From: JAHBTB01 sp964451255
GTDB taxonomy: Bacteria; Armatimonadota; Fimbriimonadia; Fimbriimonadales; Fimbriimonadaceae
Direction: 5' to 3'
NCBI GenBank assembly: GCA_964451255.1
Contig: CAYVHL010000003.1
Span: forward strand, 62,001 to 126,000
Length of the DNA stretch: 64,000 nucleotides
The notes below the pieces were generated by a model, which was given only the letters and a program-made list of their open reading frames with translations, ran no database searches and was not told where the DNA came from. Shown here piece after piece: positions 7,978-16,033 of this stretch; positions within the stretch are counted from its first letter, which is position 1, and every line of letters begins with the position of its first letter. The position numbers and the translations under genes were made by a program.

Positions 7978-8773
7978 CGGCGACAACCGCTACAGCAAGG
8001 TCATTGCACTCCTCTTCCGGGAGAAGCTGTCGCCGGGCTCGACAATCGTCGAAATTCGGCGGGACGACTTCAACGATGCTTGTCAGAGGCTAGGCATTTC
8101 CATACCTCGAAACCTCGGAGACATCGTGTACTCCTTCAGATACCGAGCGGCCCTGCCGCAGTCTGTGATTGACCAGGCACCTGCGGATCGGAGCTGGATA
8201 ATCATGCCGGGCGGCATCGGGGTGTATAGGTTTGAAGCGGTGAAGAACGCTACTCTGGAACCGTCCACAAACCGCTCCGTGATCAAGATTCAAGATGCCA
8301 CGCCGGGCATCATTGCGGCCAACGCTCAAACTGATGAGCAGGCTCTCTTGGCGCGGCTCCGATATAACCGCCTTATCGACACGTTCCTTCGAATTACTTG
8401 CTACTCCCTCCAAAGCCACCTTCGGACAACGGTCAGCGGCATGGGTCAGATCGAGACCGACGAGCTCTATCTCGGAGTTGACCGCAACGGGGCGCAGTAC
8501 GTCGTGCCAGTGCAAGCCAAGGGAGGCCGTGATCGCCACAGTGCAGTGCAGATTCGGCAGGACATGGCTCTATGCGCGGAAAAGTACGCCAAGTTCATCA
8601 GCCGCCCAATCGGAGCGCAATTCATGACGGGAGATGTGATCGCCCTGATTGAGTTCAGGTTTGAGGATGGCGAAGTCGTCGTGGCGAATGAACAGCACTA
8701 TCGCCTCGTGCCTTCTGATGGAATCACGGCAGCCGAGTTGCAGGCATACCGATCCGGTGCAGACTCCGCCTAA
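7970..8773 (+). CDS. Predicted restriction endonuclease partner of the methyltransferase
   Basis: A 267-residue protein beginning with GTG inside the end of the methylase gene. A candidate PD-(D/E)xK nuclease core is visible: IETDELYLGVD near residue 161, then YVVPVQAKGG near 180, giving acidic residues followed by a Q-x-K catalytic strand. Together with its coupling to a DNA methyltransferase this identifies it as the restriction half of a type II system. The N-terminal 150 residues are presumably for DNA recognition. The cut site cannot be read from sequence. Without the partner gene I would have called it only a possible nuclease. Confidence 0.75.
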   Translation: MPDGDNRYSKVIALLFREKLSPGSTIVEIRRDDFNDACQRLGISIPRNLGDIVYSFRYRAALPQSVIDQAPADRSWIIMPGGIGVYRFEAVKNATLEPSTNRSVIKIQDATPGIIAANAQTDEQALLARLRYNRLIDTFLRITCYSLQSHLRTTVSGMGQIETDELYLGVDRNGAQYVVPVQAKGGRDRHSAVQIRQDMALCAEKYAKFISRPIGAQFMTGDVIALIEFRFEDGEVVVANEQHYRLVPSDGITAAELQAYRSGADSA

Positions 8774-8924
8774 GGCAGAAGGCTTGCGGGCCCCCTTCAA
8801 CGCCTGCTGAGGTAACTTTAGTAGACTATTGACAACCGATACGAACTCCTCCAATCGGCGGCCGGGTGCAACTGGCGCCGACCAGTGCGACCGCCTCCTC
8901 CTGACCACGGGCAGCCGCCCGCCC

Positions 8925-9029
8925 CGATCGGACGGTCGTCGTCTGTCGACGGAAGGCGTCCGAAAGCCGACAGACGGTCGCCGTCTATGAACAGACAGCC
9001 ACCGTCCGTGGTCGGACAGCGACCGTCCG
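8925..9029. repeat. Five tandem degenerate 21-bp units
   Basis: Five consecutive 21-base units start at 8925, 8946, 8967, 8988 and 9009. They share the pattern CGGAC-x-GCGACCGTCCG; the last unit is TGGTCGGACAGCGACCGTCC plus G. Units 1, 4 and 5 contain short inverted arms such as CGGAC and GTCCG. More degenerate units may extend to the left. The array occupies most of the 374-base gap before the next gene. In one frame it would encode a seven-residue repeat, but no start or coding signal supports translation. It is not CRISPR-like, because there are no unique spacers. Confidence 0.7.
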
Positions 9030-9147
9030 TTCTCTTTTTCCCGCCTCCTGACATCGGGAATCGGGCGAAACCCGGCAAAAGCACCAGTGGAGCGGGCGGG
9101 CGGACGCGGAACAACCCCCCTGGCAAAACCGCCAGGAGACACAAGAG

Positions 9148-9792
9148 ATGCCGACCTATTACGACATGGGAGAGGGCGCGTTCCGCGCCTGGTTCAACAA
9201 CTTCGTGACAACTGCGACGGCGCCGGGGAACGTGGCCCTCCTAGGGCTTGGCATTCCCGACGTGGCCGCCCTCAACACGGCCAAGACCGACTATGCCGCC
9301 GACGTCGCCGCCTACACCGCCGCCCACGACGCGAGCGAAGCGGCCACCACGGCCAAGAACGCCAGCTACCGCACCGCCTTCGACCTCGTCAAGCTGTGGG
9401 CGAACAAGTGGCAGGCCGACCCGGCGGTCACGCCAGAACTGAAGCAGCAGTTGGGCCTGATCGTGCGCGACACTTCGCCGTCCCCGCGCCCGCTCTTCGC
9501 GCCGACCGAGATGTCAGGCAGCGGAAACGGGGTCGGGACGGTGCGACTGCGCTGGAACGCGAACGGGAACCTACCCGGGGTGACCTACCTGGTGCAGAGC
9601 AGGCCGGTAGGAGGGGCGTGGAGCATTCTCACCGCGACCTCGAAATCACGTATCGCGATCGGCAGCCTGCCGATGACGCCGACCGAGTTCCGGATCCTCG
9701 CCGAGCGCCGCGGGCTCGTCAGCGAGCCGAGCTACGCCGTCGTGATCTACTCCGAGGGCGTGGGCGGCGCCGCCCTCCAGATCGCGGCCTAG
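9148..9792 (+). CDS. Helical plus fibronectin-III-like protein of unknown function
   Basis: A 214-residue protein starting ten bases after a good AGGAGA. The first 100 residues look helical, with alanine-rich repeats and the family-like opening YYDMGEGAFRAWFNNFVTT. The second half (from about residue 110) has the beta-sandwich pattern of a fibronectin type III or Ig-like fold, with VRLRWNANGNLPGVTYLVQ and a late FRILAERRG strand. I know this layout from short hypothetical proteins in several phyla but not its function. There is no signal peptide. A strong terminator follows 21 bases after the stop codon, so it ends its own transcript. Confidence 0.8.
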   Translation: MPTYYDMGEGAFRAWFNNFVTTATAPGNVALLGLGIPDVAALNTAKTDYAADVAAYTAAHDASEAATTAKNASYRTAFDLVKLWANKWQADPAVTPELKQQLGLIVRDTSPSPRPLFAPTEMSGSGNGVGTVRLRWNANGNLPGVTYLVQSRPVGGAWSILTATSKSRIAIGSLPMTPTEFRILAERRGLVSEPSYAVVIYSEGVGGAALQIAA

Positions 9793-9813
9793 CCGTTCCG
9801 CCAGCAATAGCCC

Positions 9814-9842
9814 GGCCCCTCGCGAGTCGAGGGGCCTTTTCC
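9814..9842 (+). terminator. Rho-independent terminator
   Basis: A perfect 9-bp stem, GGCCCCTCG with CGAGGGGCC, encloses a five-base loop and is followed by TTTT. It lies 21 bases past the stop of the fibronectin-like gene. Confidence 0.9.
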
Positions 9843-9870
9843 ATGCGCCTGGCCGCCCCGTGGTGCGAAA

Positions 9871-10560
9871 ATATCCGCCATCGTCCACATCGCCGATCTG
9901 AAAGCGGCCCTGCCTCCTCTCGGCGACCGCAGCCTGGAGACCGAAGACCAAGCGCGGAGCGTCCTCCACCTAGTCTCCAACGCCGGTGGGGCAGGTGCGC
10001 CGTTCGACAGCCCGCTCCTGTGCCCGAACTGCGGCGGGGCAGCCGGGAGCCTGGCCAGCCCTTATTGCTGCGAGGCCTGTCGCGGCCAGGCCGCCTTCGT
10101 CCGCCAGTTTCGCGCGGCCTTGGCCAGCGGCGCGGCCCTCACCCCCGAGAAGCAGGCCGTGTTCGGCGAGCGGCTGTGGTGGCTCCTCGGCGGCGGGCTG
10201 CCGATGCGGGAGGGCCGCATCCCGGAGAGCGCCAAGAGGCAGGTGCTCAGGCGATCGGGCGGGGACTGCGAGCTGTGCGGCGCGCCGATGTCGGCGGTGG
10301 AGAACCACGGGAGCGGGTGCAACCGACCGCTCCACCTCCGCGCCGTCTGCCCGGCTTGCTCCAAGACGAAGCCCTTTGGCGACGCGGAGTTCTGCCAGCG
10401 GGCGCCGGTCGCCAGGCTTCTCGCAGAGTTGGGCGCGAGAATCTCCGCCGAGACCCCGGCACGGGCCTGCGACGACCCCGACGCCTGGGACTGGCGGGCC
10501 TTCCTCGCGCAGCGACGGCTGGAAGTGGCTTGCCCTGGCGGTCTGGTCGGGCCCGGCTAG
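9871..10560 (+). CDS. HNH-nuclease-like zinc protein, start codon unclear
   Basis: The frame is open from just after the terminator to 10560 and reads as real protein. It has an N-terminal zinc knuckle (CPNCGGAAGS, then YCCEAC) and a C-terminal HNH-like region with CELCGAP, an NHGSGCNRPLHL segment and VCPACSKTKPFGD. No ATG, GTG or TTG occurs in frame before 10120, where a TTG would delete the zinc knuckle. The coordinate given begins at an ATA codon just before the likely first conserved residues. An ATG at 9843 lies in a different frame, so a one-base frameshift or sequencing error near 9860 would also explain the pattern. It may be a damaged gene. The function is a guess from the Cys/His pattern. 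Confidence 0.5.
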   Translation: MSAIVHIADLKAALPPLGDRSLETEDQARSVLHLVSNAGGAGAPFDSPLLCPNCGGAAGSLASPYCCEACRGQAAFVRQFRAALASGAALTPEKQAVFGERLWWLLGGGLPMREGRIPESAKRQVLRRSGGDCELCGAPMSAVENHGSGCNRPLHLRAVCPACSKTKPFGDAEFCQRAPVARLLAELGARISAETPARACDDPDAWDWRAFLAQRRLEVACPGGLVGPG

Positions 10561-10695
10561 GGGTGCTCGCGGACGCGGTACCTGACGGTTTCCTTAGTTC
10601 CCATCGCGATCGAGCAGTCCGCACACGCCTCATGACGTTATCTGACCGGGCCCCCGGAACGACAACCATGACTACGGAGTGGAAACAGATAGGAC

Positions 10696-11418
10696 ATGGC
10701 AACCATAAGAGTCAAACTGAAGGGCCGTGAAGAAATCGCGGCCGGCACGATGGCGTTCCACTTTGACAAACCCGACGGGTTCAAACACAAGGCGGGCCAG
10801 TCTTGTGACCTGACCTTGGAGAACCCTCCCGAGACGGACACCGAAGGGAACATCCGCGGGTTCACCTACGCTAGCGCTCCCTTCGAAAGCGATCTGATGA
10901 TCGCGACGAGGATGCGCGACACGGCGTTCAAGCGCGTCCTCAAGACCATGGATCTCGGTTCTGAGGTCAAGATGGACGCGGCGTTCGGATCGTTCACTCT
11001 CCACAGCGACGCGGCCAAACCTGCCGTGTTTCTCACCGGAGGCATCGGCGTCACCCCGGCCCGGAGCATCGTCCTGCAAGCCACGCACGACAAGCTCCCC
11101 CACAAGATCGTGCTCCTCTACTCGAACCGCAGGCCCGAAGACGCCGCGTTCATGGATGATTTTGCCCGTGCGGCTCAGGAGAACCCCAACTTTAAGTTCG
11201 TCCCCTCGATGACAGAAATGGATAAGTCCGAACGGGAGTGGAACGGCGAGACCGGTTTCATCGACAAGGCGATGCTCAGCAGGTCGGTGTCCGATCTGAG
11301 CCTCCCCATCTACTATCTGTGCGGGCCGAGGGGGATGGTAGAGGCGATGCGCTCGATGCTCGAGGGAGCCGGCGTCAACGACGACAATATCCGCACGGAA
11401 GAGTTCTCGGGATATTGA
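10696..11418 (+). CDS. FNR-family FAD/NAD(P)-binding oxidoreductase
   Basis: A single-unit flavin reductase of 240 residues without an attached ferredoxin. The FAD-binding barrel ends in RGFTYASAP, a variant of the usual R-x-Y-S motif. The nucleotide-binding half has GGIGVTPARSI, then LLYSNRRPEDA and YLCGPRGMVEAM. Such proteins pass electrons between NAD(P)H and a ferredoxin, haem protein or oxygenase. The sequence does not reveal the partner, and no obvious partner is adjacent. A short TAGGAC precedes the ATG. It stands alone on its strand. Confidence 0.88.
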   Translation: MATIRVKLKGREEIAAGTMAFHFDKPDGFKHKAGQSCDLTLENPPETDTEGNIRGFTYASAPFESDLMIATRMRDTAFKRVLKTMDLGSEVKMDAAFGSFTLHSDAAKPAVFLTGGIGVTPARSIVLQATHDKLPHKIVLLYSNRRPEDAAFMDDFARAAQENPNFKFVPSMTEMDKSEREWNGETGFIDKAMLSRSVSDLSLPIYYLCGPRGMVEAMRSMLEGAGVNDDNIRTEEFSGY

Positions 11419-11506
11419 CCCGATCGAGCAGGAGATACTGAAAGCATCCGAAGGGATGCCAGGTGCCGCGACCTGATACCATCCGGGTACCCACAGAGGG
11501 ATCCAG

Positions 11507-11983
11507 ATGAGACTCCACTTCGAGCACCACACCCACCCCCATATCGAAGAGCGCAAGAAGACAGGCCCGGTCAAGCGGAGGGGGCACCGCAAGGGCGACC
11601 ACATGGGGTTCAACAGCCGTCTGGCCATGATCCTGACCACGGTGGTCGGCACAATGTGGTGCGCCTACTTCTTCGCCGGACTCGCCCTCATCGCCTTGCC
11701 GGACGCGCTCAAGGGCGGGCTCATGCCGTTCATCGGCTGGCTGAGCCAGACCTTCATCCAGCTCATCATGCTGTCCGTCATCATGGTCGGCCAGAACATC
11801 ATCGGCCAGGCGAGCGACAAACGGGCGGAGATGACATTCAAGGACGCCGAAGCCGCGTTCCACGAGGCCTGCGAGATCCAGAAGCACCTGAAGGAGCAAG
11901 ACCAGGCGATCAACTCCATCCTTGACCGACTGGACAAACTGGCCGGTCTGACCCCGCCGGAGAAACCCGACCCCAGCGCGTGA
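11507..11983 (+). CDS. Small inner-membrane protein of unknown function
   Basis: A 158-residue protein with a basic, His-rich N-terminus, two predicted membrane spans (about residues 38-65 and 75-97) and a charged helical C-terminal tail. The core NSRLAMILTTVVGTMWCAYF and the later SVIMVGQNIIGQASDKRA are shared with a widespread uncharacterised membrane family. No function is known to me. A partly deleted copy of its 3' end lies 1.8 kb downstream (13311-13408), showing that this gene and its neighbour were once duplicated together. Confidence 0.8.
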   Translation: MRLHFEHHTHPHIEERKKTGPVKRRGHRKGDHMGFNSRLAMILTTVVGTMWCAYFFAGLALIALPDALKGGLMPFIGWLSQTFIQLIMLSVIMVGQNIIGQASDKRAEMTFKDAEAAFHEACEIQKHLKEQDQAINSILDRLDKLAGLTPPEKPDPSA

Positions 11984-12028
11984 GGCTGGGCACACCGGCG
12001 GGGTCGGGGGGCCGACGTCTGATCCTGT

Positions 12029-13117
12029 CTACCTGACCCTCGGTCGGACGTTCTTGCGGCGTCGGATGAGGGCGGCGACGCCAAGCCCGAGCAGGGCCAT
12101 CGAGGACGGCTCCGGTACGGACTGCACGTCGTAGCCGATGGCGTCGAACGCCCGCATGTCTTGGTCGGTTAGCACATCGAGCTCGCCCATGTCGCCGACC
12201 GGATCCATGATTCCGATCTTGTCACTGGGCTTGAAATGCCAATGTCCGGCCTGATACCCATCTCCGAGATACACACCGTTGGCAAATTGGCCCTCCTGGG
12301 TGACTCCGCCGTCCACGCTGAAGAACTTGTCAGAGTTGTCCGCCGTCCAGTCCATGTAGTTTGCCCCGTCTCCCAAATGGTTCCGGCTGTACCGGAACAA
12401 GTCGAGGGTTGTCACGGATAGGAAGTCGTCTTCTGGCTGGTAGGCAAGGTATGACCGGTCCAAGAAATCCACTCCGCTGTAAAAGCCCAGCGCATGGCCG
12501 ATCTCGTGTGTCAAGGTGCCGACGAAGTCGTATTTGTCGGAGTCGATACCGTCCGAGGGGTCGAAGTCAAACGGTACACCGGGGCCGATGTAGACGTCGC
12601 CGTCGATCCCGTTGGGCAACCCAGTGTAGAGGCCGAGAGCCTTTTGATTGGCGGTCGTCAGAAGCATCGTAGTGTTGTTGGCCGACCCGTTATCGTCCAG
12701 GTAGGGCGTCGGACTCCCCATCCCGTTTGGACTGTCATAGGTCATGTTCAAAAGGAACTCAAGTGCTGGAGCAGGCTGAAGATGCGCAGTCGCTGTGGCG
12801 TCCAGTGAAGTCTTGGCGTCGTTTACAAGAGCCTGCCGGACGTCTGTGTAGTGTTTCCGCTCTGAACCGAAACCGGGCACTGTCCCCGCCAAGAATCCTG
12901 GACCGAGATCATAGTAGCTGAACTCAAGCCGCACCGTGATGGGGTCGGCGAGGCGGTTGGACCATCTGGCCGCCGCTTGTTCTATCCCGGCCCTGGACGC
13001 GGCGTCGACCTCTCCGAAGTAGATCAAGTCGAAGGACAACGCGCTTGCGACAGAGGTGCTCATGACGACCGTTGTAAGGATCGCGAGAGAAGAGAGGGGG
13101 CTTCGGAAAGTGCTCAT
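12029..13117 (-). CDS. PEP-CTERM-anchored zinc metalloprotease, copy 1
   Basis: A secreted protein of about 362 residues in the NF038122-type PEP-CTERM metalloprotease family. It has a signal peptide, then the zinc-binding motif HEIGHALGF followed by a third-ligand region, and ends with the sorting signal PEPSSMALLGLGVAALIRRR. Exosortase systems recognise that tail and process the protein at the membrane. The ATG at 13117 is preceded by GGTGAAGAAA and gives a clean signal peptide; the frame remains open further upstream without coding character. It is paralogous to the next gene on the same strand and probably arose with it by tandem duplication. The substrate is unknown. Confidence 0.88.
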   Translation of the reverse strand: MSTFRSPLSSLAILTTVVMSTSVASALSFDLIYFGEVDAASRAGIEQAAARWSNRLADPITVRLEFSYYDLGPGFLAGTVPGFGSERKHYTDVRQALVNDAKTSLDATATAHLQPAPALEFLLNMTYDSPNGMGSPTPYLDDNGSANNTTMLLTTANQKALGLYTGLPNGIDGDVYIGPGVPFDFDPSDGIDSDKYDFVGTLTHEIGHALGFYSGVDFLDRSYLAYQPEDDFLSVTTLDLFRYSRNHLGDGANYMDWTADNSDKFFSVDGGVTQEGQFANGVYLGDGYQAGHWHFKPSDKIGIMDPVGDMGELDVLTDQDMRAFDAIGYDVQSVPEPSSMALLGLGVAALIRRRKNVRPRVR

Positions 13118-13310
13118 TTTCTTCACCGGTACCGAAGACCAGTTCATCAAACTGGCCAGTATCGGACAACAATCGGAAGCAGTGTACAAATATAGATTGT
13201 AAACTTACCTCATATAATTACTTGTATTCAAGATTTTTGGATTATTCTAATCAAACACCTCCGCCTCCATCGTGAAAGTGCACACCGCGAAAAAAAGCCA
13301 GACATACGTG

Positions 13311-13408
13311 CTGTCCGTCATCATGGTCGGTCAGAACCTCATCGGCCAGGCGGACTCGACCGCTTGGCCGGTCGGACCCCGCCGGAGAAACCCGACCCCA
13401 GCGCGTGA
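13311..13408 (+). pseudogene. Decayed duplicate of the 3' end of the 11507-11983 gene
   Basis: The sequence matches the membrane-protein gene from the codons for SVIMVGQN onward. About 115 bases are deleted internally, and the match resumes at the codons for PEKPDPSA and the stop. Similarity continues past the stop into the intergenic DNA to about 13497 (GATCCTGTCTACCTG). The rest of this 384-base gap between the two metalloprotease genes is AT-rich upstream DNA of copy 1, with no other gene visible. Confidence 0.85.
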
Positions 13409-13501
13409 GGCTGGGCACCCCGGAGGGGCGGGGGTCAAATGACAGACGAACCAGCCATCAATGGCTGGTCCGTCAGTCTGATCCTGTCTACCTGGCCTGG
13501 G

Positions 13502-14575
13502 TCAGGCCTTCTTGCGGCGTCGGATGAGGGCGGCGACGCCGAGACCGAGAAGGGCCATCGAGGACGGCTCCGGCACGGCCTGCGTGTCATAGCCGATGGC
13601 GTCGAAGGCCCGGACGTCCTGGTCGGTGATGCTCATGAGCTGGCCGAAGTCCACCGCTGGATCCATGATGCCGATCTTCGGCGGGTTCTGGAAGTGCCAG
13701 TGGCTCGCTTGCCATCCGTCGCCGTGGACGACGCCGTTGGCGAACCGTCCCTCCATCGTCGCGCCACCGTCGACGCTGAAGAACTTGGAGGTGTTGTCCG
13801 CGGTCCAGTCCATGTAGTCCTTGCCGTCGCCGAGATGGTTGTGGCTGTACCGGAACAGATCCAAGGTGTTCACGAAGGTGAATTGGTTGTCCGCAAAGAA
13901 ACTCCCCGAAGAGTTGATGTCCAAGATATCGACACCGCTCACGAACCCGAGCGCGTGTCCGATCTCATGCGTCGCGATGCCGACGAAGTCGATCTTGCCC
14001 GCGCTGATCCCGTTGGACGGGTCGAAGTCGTAGGAGAACTGGTTGCTGAAGACGATGTCGCCGTCGGCAGCGCTCGGTGACCCACTGAAAATGCCCAGAG
14101 CTTTCTGGTTGGCTGTGTTCAGCCGGATCGTCGTGTTGTTGGCGTCGCCGTCGTTGTCCAAGAACGGGGTCGCGCTGCCCGAACCGTTCGGGCTGTTACT
14201 CGTGCGGTTCAACAGAAACTGAAGTGCAGGAGCAGCTTGCAGGTGCGCGGTGGCGGTGTTGTCCAAGGCTGACGTCGCGTCACCCACCATCGCATTTCTC
14301 ACCGCGCTATATGTCTTGGTCGACGAGGTCGAACTAGTCGAACCCAAGATTCCGGCACCCAATTGCGAGAATCCGATGTTCAGCTTGACCGTGATCGGAT
14401 CGTGGAACAGGTTCGACCAACGGTCGGCGGCCGCCTGAAAACCAGCGACGGCCTGCGAGTTCATTCCCGCGTCGTGAACCAAGTCGAAGGTCAGACCGCT
14501 CGCGAAGACGTTTGGGGTCAATGTGAGGCCAATGCCCGTGACACACGCATATTTGAGGGCTGTAGACAGTTTCAT
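13502..14575 (-). CDS. PEP-CTERM-anchored zinc metalloprotease, copy 2
   Basis: A 357-residue paralogue of the gene before it. It has a signal peptide (MKLSTALKYACVTGIGLTLT), the zinc site HEIGHALGFVSGVD, a DWTADN(T/S) region shared with copy 1, and the tail PEPSSMALLGLGVAALIRRR. The last 24 residues of the two paralogues are nearly identical, while the N-terminal halves differ, with a serine/threonine-rich insert (STSSTSSTK) here. The zinc ligands are intact, so both copies could be active on different substrates. The predicted location is the outer surface or envelope after exosortase processing. Confidence 0.88.
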   Translation of the reverse strand: MKLSTALKYACVTGIGLTLTPNVFASGLTFDLVHDAGMNSQAVAGFQAAADRWSNLFHDPITVKLNIGFSQLGAGILGSTSSTSSTKTYSAVRNAMVGDATSALDNTATAHLQAAPALQFLLNRTSNSPNGSGSATPFLDNDGDANNTTIRLNTANQKALGIFSGSPSAADGDIVFSNQFSYDFDPSNGISAGKIDFVGIATHEIGHALGFVSGVDILDINSSGSFFADNQFTFVNTLDLFRYSHNHLGDGKDYMDWTADNTSKFFSVDGGATMEGRFANGVVHGDGWQASHWHFQNPPKIGIMDPAVDFGQLMSITDQDVRAFDAIGYDTQAVPEPSSMALLGLGVAALIRRRKKA

Positions 14576-15027
14576 ATCAAATTTCCTTGCACTTTATGTC
14601 CGCGACCGTCTAAGCATTTCCTGGTCGGGCCGTGAGCCAAGTCCTTAGTGACGGCTTTCAATCCAAATTGACTGAATTACGACATCTCGCTGTCGCCGTC
14701 TCTATTCAGTTCACAGTCCTCCCTCTGGTGCTTTGATCGGCCAGAGTCTGGACGGCTCGTCTCCACGACAACTGGCAAGAAGCGTGCCGCGCCTCTCGCG
14801 GCTGCCAAGCCATAGCAATCCAAACTCGGCCCACCATCGGCCGAACACCGTCAGTTTAGCCAATTTCACTCAGCAGAAATGGCGGCTACCGCCTGTATTT
14901 TTGCCAGGTTTCCCCACTCCTTGACACATTCTGAGGCGTCGCGGGATCCTTCGGGATGATCCATTTCTACGGTGTGATGTGGACGTGGTCAAGGCGGCCA
15001 GCCGCCGTTTTGAGGCAGAATGGGCCG
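14576..15027. other. Intergenic region, divergent promoters expected
   Basis: This stretch separates the leftward metalloprotease from the rightward sugar transporter operon. I see no gene, tRNA or clear terminator in it. A TTGACA occurs at about 14921, but no good -10 box lies at the right distance. Confidence 0.5.
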
Positions 15028-16026
15028 ATGACCAGAAGCATTTTTGTCACCGGGGTAGCGCTGTTCCTCATGGGCCTTGTCGGATGCGGCAACGGCGCGC
15101 CAAGCACGGGCGACGCCACAGCCACGGGTGGGACTGCCAAAGGCGTGAAGCCGATCCACCTTGCTTTCATCACGAACAACGCCAGCGACTTCTGGACCAT
15201 CGCGCGCCGTGGCGTCGAAAAGGCCCAAGGCGAGATGCCTAACGTCACAGTCGACTTCCTCATCCCGGCCGACAACTCCGCGGCCGAACAGAAGAGGCTC
15301 ATCGACGACGAACTGGCCAAAGGCGTCCAAGGCATCGCCATCAGCCCGAACGACCCCGCGAACGCAACGGAGACCCTGAACAACGCGGCGAAGCAAGCGG
15401 TCGTGATCACCCAAGACAGCGACGCGCCCGACAGTGACCGCGCCTGCTACGTCGGCACCGACAACAAATCCGCCGGGGTCCAGGCTGGTGAAGAGCTGAA
15501 GAAAGCCCTCCCGAACGGCGGCAAGGTGATGGTCTTCGTCGGCGATCCGGGAGCGCAGAACGCCAAGGACCGGATCGCGGGTCTTCGAGAGGCCATCCAA
15601 GGCACGAAGATCGAGATCATCGATGTCCGCGCCGACGACACCAAGCGCGACCGAGCCAAGGCAAACGTCGCCGACACCTTGGTCAAATACCCGGACATCA
15701 GCGCGCTTGTCGGCATCTGGAGCTATAACGGCCCGGCGATCCTCAACGTGGTGAAGGAGAACAACTTGGTCGGCAAGGTCAAGATCGTCTGCTTCGACGA
15801 GGAATCCGAAACTCTCCAAGGCATCCGCGACGGCGCGATCGAGGCCACAGTCGTCCAGCAGCCGTTCGAGTTCGGTTACCAATCGGTCAAGATGATGACC
15901 GACGTCATAAACGGCAAGAAAGACGTCGTTCCAGCCAGCAAGCAACAGTTCGTCCCCACCCAGGTCATCACCAAGGCCAACGTGGACGACTTCCAGGCCA
16001 AGCTGAAACAACAGACTGGCAAGTAA
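15028..16026 (+). CDS. Sugar ABC transporter substrate-binding lipoprotein (RbsB-like)
   Basis: A periplasmic-binding protein of the ribose/galactose (type I) class. It has a lipoprotein signal ending in LMGLVGC, a low-complexity linker, then the fold with FITNNASDFWTIARRGVE, AISPNDPA and FVGDPGAQNAKDRIAGLREA. It captures a sugar outside the cell and delivers it to the permease. I chose the ATG at 15028, which directly gives the lipobox; a longer reading from 14956 adds residues without signal character. It is the first gene of a three-gene operon with the ATPase and permease. The exact sugar cannot be told. Confidence 0.93.
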   Translation: MTRSIFVTGVALFLMGLVGCGNGAPSTGDATATGGTAKGVKPIHLAFITNNASDFWTIARRGVEKAQGEMPNVTVDFLIPADNSAAEQKRLIDDELAKGVQGIAISPNDPANATETLNNAAKQAVVITQDSDAPDSDRACYVGTDNKSAGVQAGEELKKALPNGGKVMVFVGDPGAQNAKDRIAGLREAIQGTKIEIIDVRADDTKRDRAKANVADTLVKYPDISALVGIWSYNGPAILNVVKENNLVGKVKIVCFDEESETLQGIRDGAIEATVVQQPFEFGYQSVKMMTDVINGKKDVVPASKQQFVPTQVITKANVDDFQAKLKQQTGK

Positions 16027-16033
16027 CCAGCCG

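Noticed and set aside
8925..9029. Repeat array considered as CRISPR
   Set aside because: Units abut with no unique spacers, are only 21 bases long and diverge from each other; no cas genes are near.
9087..10730. A 547-codon open frame on the plus strand
   Set aside because: It runs through the fibronectin-like gene, its terminator and the HNH-like gene in the wrong frame, and its translation is Arg/Pro/Gly-rich, as expected for an out-of-frame reading of GC-rich DNA.
14921..14955. TTGACA box as a promoter for the sugar transporter operon
   Set aside because: No acceptable -10 sequence lies 15-19 bases downstream.
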